A stretch of 64,000 bases of DNA. Source: Candidatus Merdisoma merdipullorum (GTDB taxonomy: Bacteria; Bacillota; Clostridia; Lachnospirales; Lachnospiraceae). This document shows positions 62,422-64,000 of the stretch, piece by piece. The translations under genes and the position numbers were made by a program. The notes beneath the pieces were generated by a model. It worked only from the letters and a program-made list of their open reading frames with translations. It searched no databases and had not been told where the DNA came from. Position 1 is the stretch's first letter, and each line of letters starts with the position of its first letter. The stretch is taken from NCBI GenBank assembly GCA_018715645.1, contig DVLE01000001.1, forward strand, positions 124,001-188,000, written 5' to 3'.

Positions 62422-63135
62422 TTAAAATACGTTCTCTGGAACTCTCGATACAAAGCTTTCCACCAGCTTTACGCTGTGCTCTATGGCTTTCTGCTCAAAC
62501 GTCGGATAGTCCACAGACGCGCTGTCGTCCGCCTTGTCCGAGATCGCCCGCACGATCACAAAGGGAACCTTATTCAGATAGGCGGCCTGCGCAATCGCCG
62601 CTCCCTCCATCTCCGTACAGTACCCTTCCGTCCAGGAGGCGATTCCCTCCTTGACCTCGCGGTCGGCGACAAACTGATCTCCCGTCACCACGCGCCCCAC
62701 GAAAACCTGAATATCTGGGTTCACTTCCTCGCAGGCTGCTTTCGCCAGAGCAACAAGCTCCGGATCCGCCGGAAAGCTCACTGTCTCCATGCGCGGAATC
62801 TCTCCCCTTGCGTAGCCGAAGGCCCTGGCATCCATATCATGCTGCAGCGCGTCTGACGAGACCACAATATCTCCGATATTGATCTCCGCTCTCAGAGAGC
62901 CCGCAATTCCTGTATTAATCAAATGGCTCACATTGAACACATCCACCAGAATCTGCGCGCAGAGCCCTGCATTGACCTTCCCGATGCCGCTGCGCACCAA
63001 TACGACCTCCCTGCCGTTCAAAAGTCCCTGATAGAACTCCATGGACGCCTTTTTCACAACGACCTCTATCTCCATTTTTTCTTTCAAAAGAGCAATCTCC
63101 TCCTCCATTGCTCCAATTATGCCCGTTCTTCCCAT
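62422..63135 (-). CDS. mtnN: 5'-methylthioadenosine/S-adenosylhomocysteine nucleosidase
   Basis: This enzyme releases adenine from methylthioadenosine and S-adenosylhomocysteine, 237 residues. It opens TGIIGAMEEEIALLKEKME with the catalytic Glu12. The MEGAAIAQAAY motif supplies ribose-binding Glu, and VIVRAISDKADDSA the catalytic Asp. Its length fits the family. GTGAGGC precedes the ATG. It contributes to methyl-cycle salvage and autoinducer-2 precursor formation if LuxS is present. Confidence 0.95.
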   Translation of the reverse strand: MGRTGIIGAMEEEIALLKEKMEIEVVVKKASMEFYQGLLNGREVVLVRSGIGKVNAGLCAQILVDVFNVSHLINTGIAGSLRAEINIGDIVVSSDALQHDMDARAFGYARGEIPRMETVSFPADPELVALAKAACEEVNPDIQVFVGRVVTGDQFVADREVKEGIASWTEGYCTEMEGAAIAQAAYLNKVPFVIVRAISDKADDSASVDYPTFEQKAIEHSVKLVESFVSRVPENVF

Positions 63136-63237
63136 AGCTCAGCCTCACTTTCCGCCTCTGCTTGTCGTTCGTTTTCTACCTATTATCATATCCAAAGGAC
63201 ATGGTCGCTCCGGTCGGCTCCGGATGCCATGCGGCGC

Positions 63238-63263
63238 GGTATAATACCTGTCGGTATTATACC
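63238..63263. repeat. Palindrome related to the 50.0-kb repeat element
   Basis: GGTATAATACC-TGTC-GGTATTATACC has perfect 11-base arms and is preceded by GGCGC, so the string GGCGCGGTATAAT is shared with the element near 50.0 kb. Both lie just upstream of minus-strand genes. The wider gap (63136-63494) otherwise holds only an 11-base tandem repeat (CGCAGTCTTAT twice, 63308-63329) and A/T-rich sequence, with no gene seen. Confidence 0.5.
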
Positions 63264-63427
63264 ATAGTTAGGCTGAATTTCAAGGTGCTTTTCCTTGCTT
63301 GAGTTTCCGCAGTCTTATCGCAGTCTTATCCACAAGATTCTAAACCTGCTGTATTGAATATACCTCTTTCAAAAAATGCCAAAAATATAAGGAATCCTTT
63401 TCCTTTTTAATGTAAAATTTAATCAAA

Positions 63428-63485
63428 TACCCCGCAGCAAACTGACGGGGCATAAAAAAGTTAGCGCAGCTTAAGCTGCGGGGTA
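63428..63485. repeat. Inverted repeat before the terminase remnant
   Basis: TACCCCGCAGC and GCTGCGGGGTA are perfect 11-base inverted repeats 36 bases apart. Inside is the self-complementary GCAGCTTAAGCTGC. It could be a terminator or the scar of an excised element at the boundary of the phage-derived fragment. Confidence 0.5.
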
Positions 63486-63494
63486 CTTAACCCT

Positions 63495-63662
63495 CGCTCA
63501 GAGAAAATTGACGGCGCAATTGCCGCCATTATGGGGCTTGACCGGACAATCCGCTGTGGAAATGATACGGGCGCTTCGGTTTATGACAGCCGAGGGCTAC
63601 TGTTTGACAATGCATTTTTTGTCGAAAATGGAAAGTTTATGCTATTAACAGCATTAACTTGA
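63495..63662 (+). pseudogene. Phage terminase large-subunit C-terminal remnant
   Basis: An open frame without a start reads SEKIDGAIAAIMGLDRTIRC, then GNDTGASVYDSRGLLFD, and stops about 17 codons later. The KIDG..AAIM.LDR.IRCGND...SVYDSRG pattern is the usual end of TerL packaging ATPases of siphophages. Everything upstream of it is gone, so it is a prophage scar. Confidence 0.65.
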
Positions 63663-63710
63663 TCATTTCCTTTGTTTGTGCTATGCTGGGGGCAACTGGA
63701 GGAATGCATT

Positions 63711-64000
63711 ATGATAGAATCACACGAACTTAAGAACAGGGATCGGTATTTGAAAAAGCTGATCGGTTTCCAAGACACAGAACCAGTGAAGGTCATCACC
63801 GGCATCCGCCGCTGCGGCAAATCCAGCCTTTTGAAACTGATGATCCGGCATTTACGGGAGACCGGCATCCAGGCGGAACAGATCGTGGAGATGAACTTTG
63901 AATCCCACGATTTTCGGAATATGACCTCAGATGAGGTATACCACTATGTTAAAGAGAGGGACGTTACGGGCAAGCGGATGTACCTTTTCTTTGACGAGCT
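63711..64000 (+). CDS. AAA_14-type ATPase (partial, runs off the window)
   Basis: The first 96 codons encode a P-loop ATPase of the AAA_14 group (often followed by DUF4143). A basic start, then VKVITGIRRCGKSSLLKLMI (Walker A GIRRCGKSS), EMNFESHDFRNMTSDE and the beginning of Walker B (MYLFFDE). GGAGGA precedes the ATG. Full members have about 400 residues and an unknown role, often in accessory regions and sometimes suspected in toxin-antitoxin-like or mobile contexts. The C-terminal part lies outside the window. Confidence 0.85.
   Translation, partial: MIESHELKNRDRYLKKLIGFQDTEPVKVITGIRRCGKSSLLKLMIRHLRETGIQAEQIVEMNFESHDFRNMTSDEVYHYVKERDVTGKRMYLFFDE

Noticed and set aside
63308..63329. Tandem CGCAGTCTTAT repeat considered as a CRISPR or attachment site
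   Set aside because: There are only two abutting 11-base copies without spacers, and no cas genes or second copy near the integrase.

Overview
The window looks like a chromosomal stretch from a mid-GC, anaerobic, Gram-positive member of the Clostridia, most likely a gut Lachnospiraceae-type organism. This rests on strong AGGAGG-type ribosome sites, frequent GTG/TTG starts, a Spo0A-like DNA-binding domain, YesM/YesN-type two-component proteins, a YtvI/AI-2E-type membrane protein and a strong L-fucose theme. No rRNA gene marks the species, so the taxonomic call is inference.

Left part (0-8.6 kb): a stand-alone Spo0A-C-like protein faces an orphan tyrosine recombinase. Then come larC and larB, which make the nickel-pincer nucleotide cofactor, with a pair of short chromate-transporter-family genes between them. 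L-fucose isomerase (fucI) follows, divergent from an AraC regulator, and then a DUF402 protein.

Central catabolic locus (8.7-28.2 kb): two large operons diverge from one 680-bp AT-rich control region (21.31-21.99 kb). That region carries about ten copies of a TGGTTTTT / AAAAACCA motif, a 17-bp palindrome and a near-consensus promoter. The leftward operon encodes an SDR, a zinc alcohol dehydrogenase, a complete Liv-type ABC importer, a divergent LarA-domain protein, a KDPG-type aldolase, a 2-keto-3-deoxy-galactonokinase-like kinase, a second SDR and a 2-hydroxyacid dehydrogenase. A GntR/FCD regulator and an orphan PTS IIA lie beyond it under their own promoter. The rightward operon encodes a large transaldolase-like protein, a LarA with every catalytic residue, a CoA-acylating aldehyde dehydrogenase and both subunits of a succinyl-CoA-synthetase-like, ADP-forming acyl-CoA ligase. 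Read together, the rightward operon could cleave a ketose, oxidise the aldehyde to an acyl-CoA, recover ATP and racemise the hydroxyacid. I do not recognise this combination as a named pathway and regard it as the best candidate for a new system.

GDP-fucose block (28.2-34.0 kb): manC, gmd, fcl, manA and a phosphohexomutase make GDP-mannose and GDP-L-fucose. It ends convergently with the locus above at a shared terminator.

Sugar uptake and sensing (34.2-47.9 kb): an AraC regulator, a binding lipoprotein, an anchored SGNH hydrolase, fucU (mutarotase), a ribose-type ABC importer with one ATPase and two permeases, a membrane-tethered sugar-binding protein, and a YesM/YesN pair. A duplicated, apparently structured intergenic repeat lies at 43.34-43.57 kb.

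Right part (48-64 kb): mostly housekeeping and accessory genes. These are DUF1002, a lysophospholipase-like hydrolase, a cytidylate-kinase-like protein, a Gfo/Idh/MocA oxidoreductase, an autoregulated MarR-flavodoxin pair, a large polytopic membrane protein, an IS1634-type element that cut a response-regulator gene, tRNA-Pro(CGG), an AI-2E-type transporter, an RluA-family synthase, pgi and mtnN. Debris includes a nitroreductase N-terminus and a phage terminase C-terminus. An AAA_14 ATPase gene runs off the right edge.
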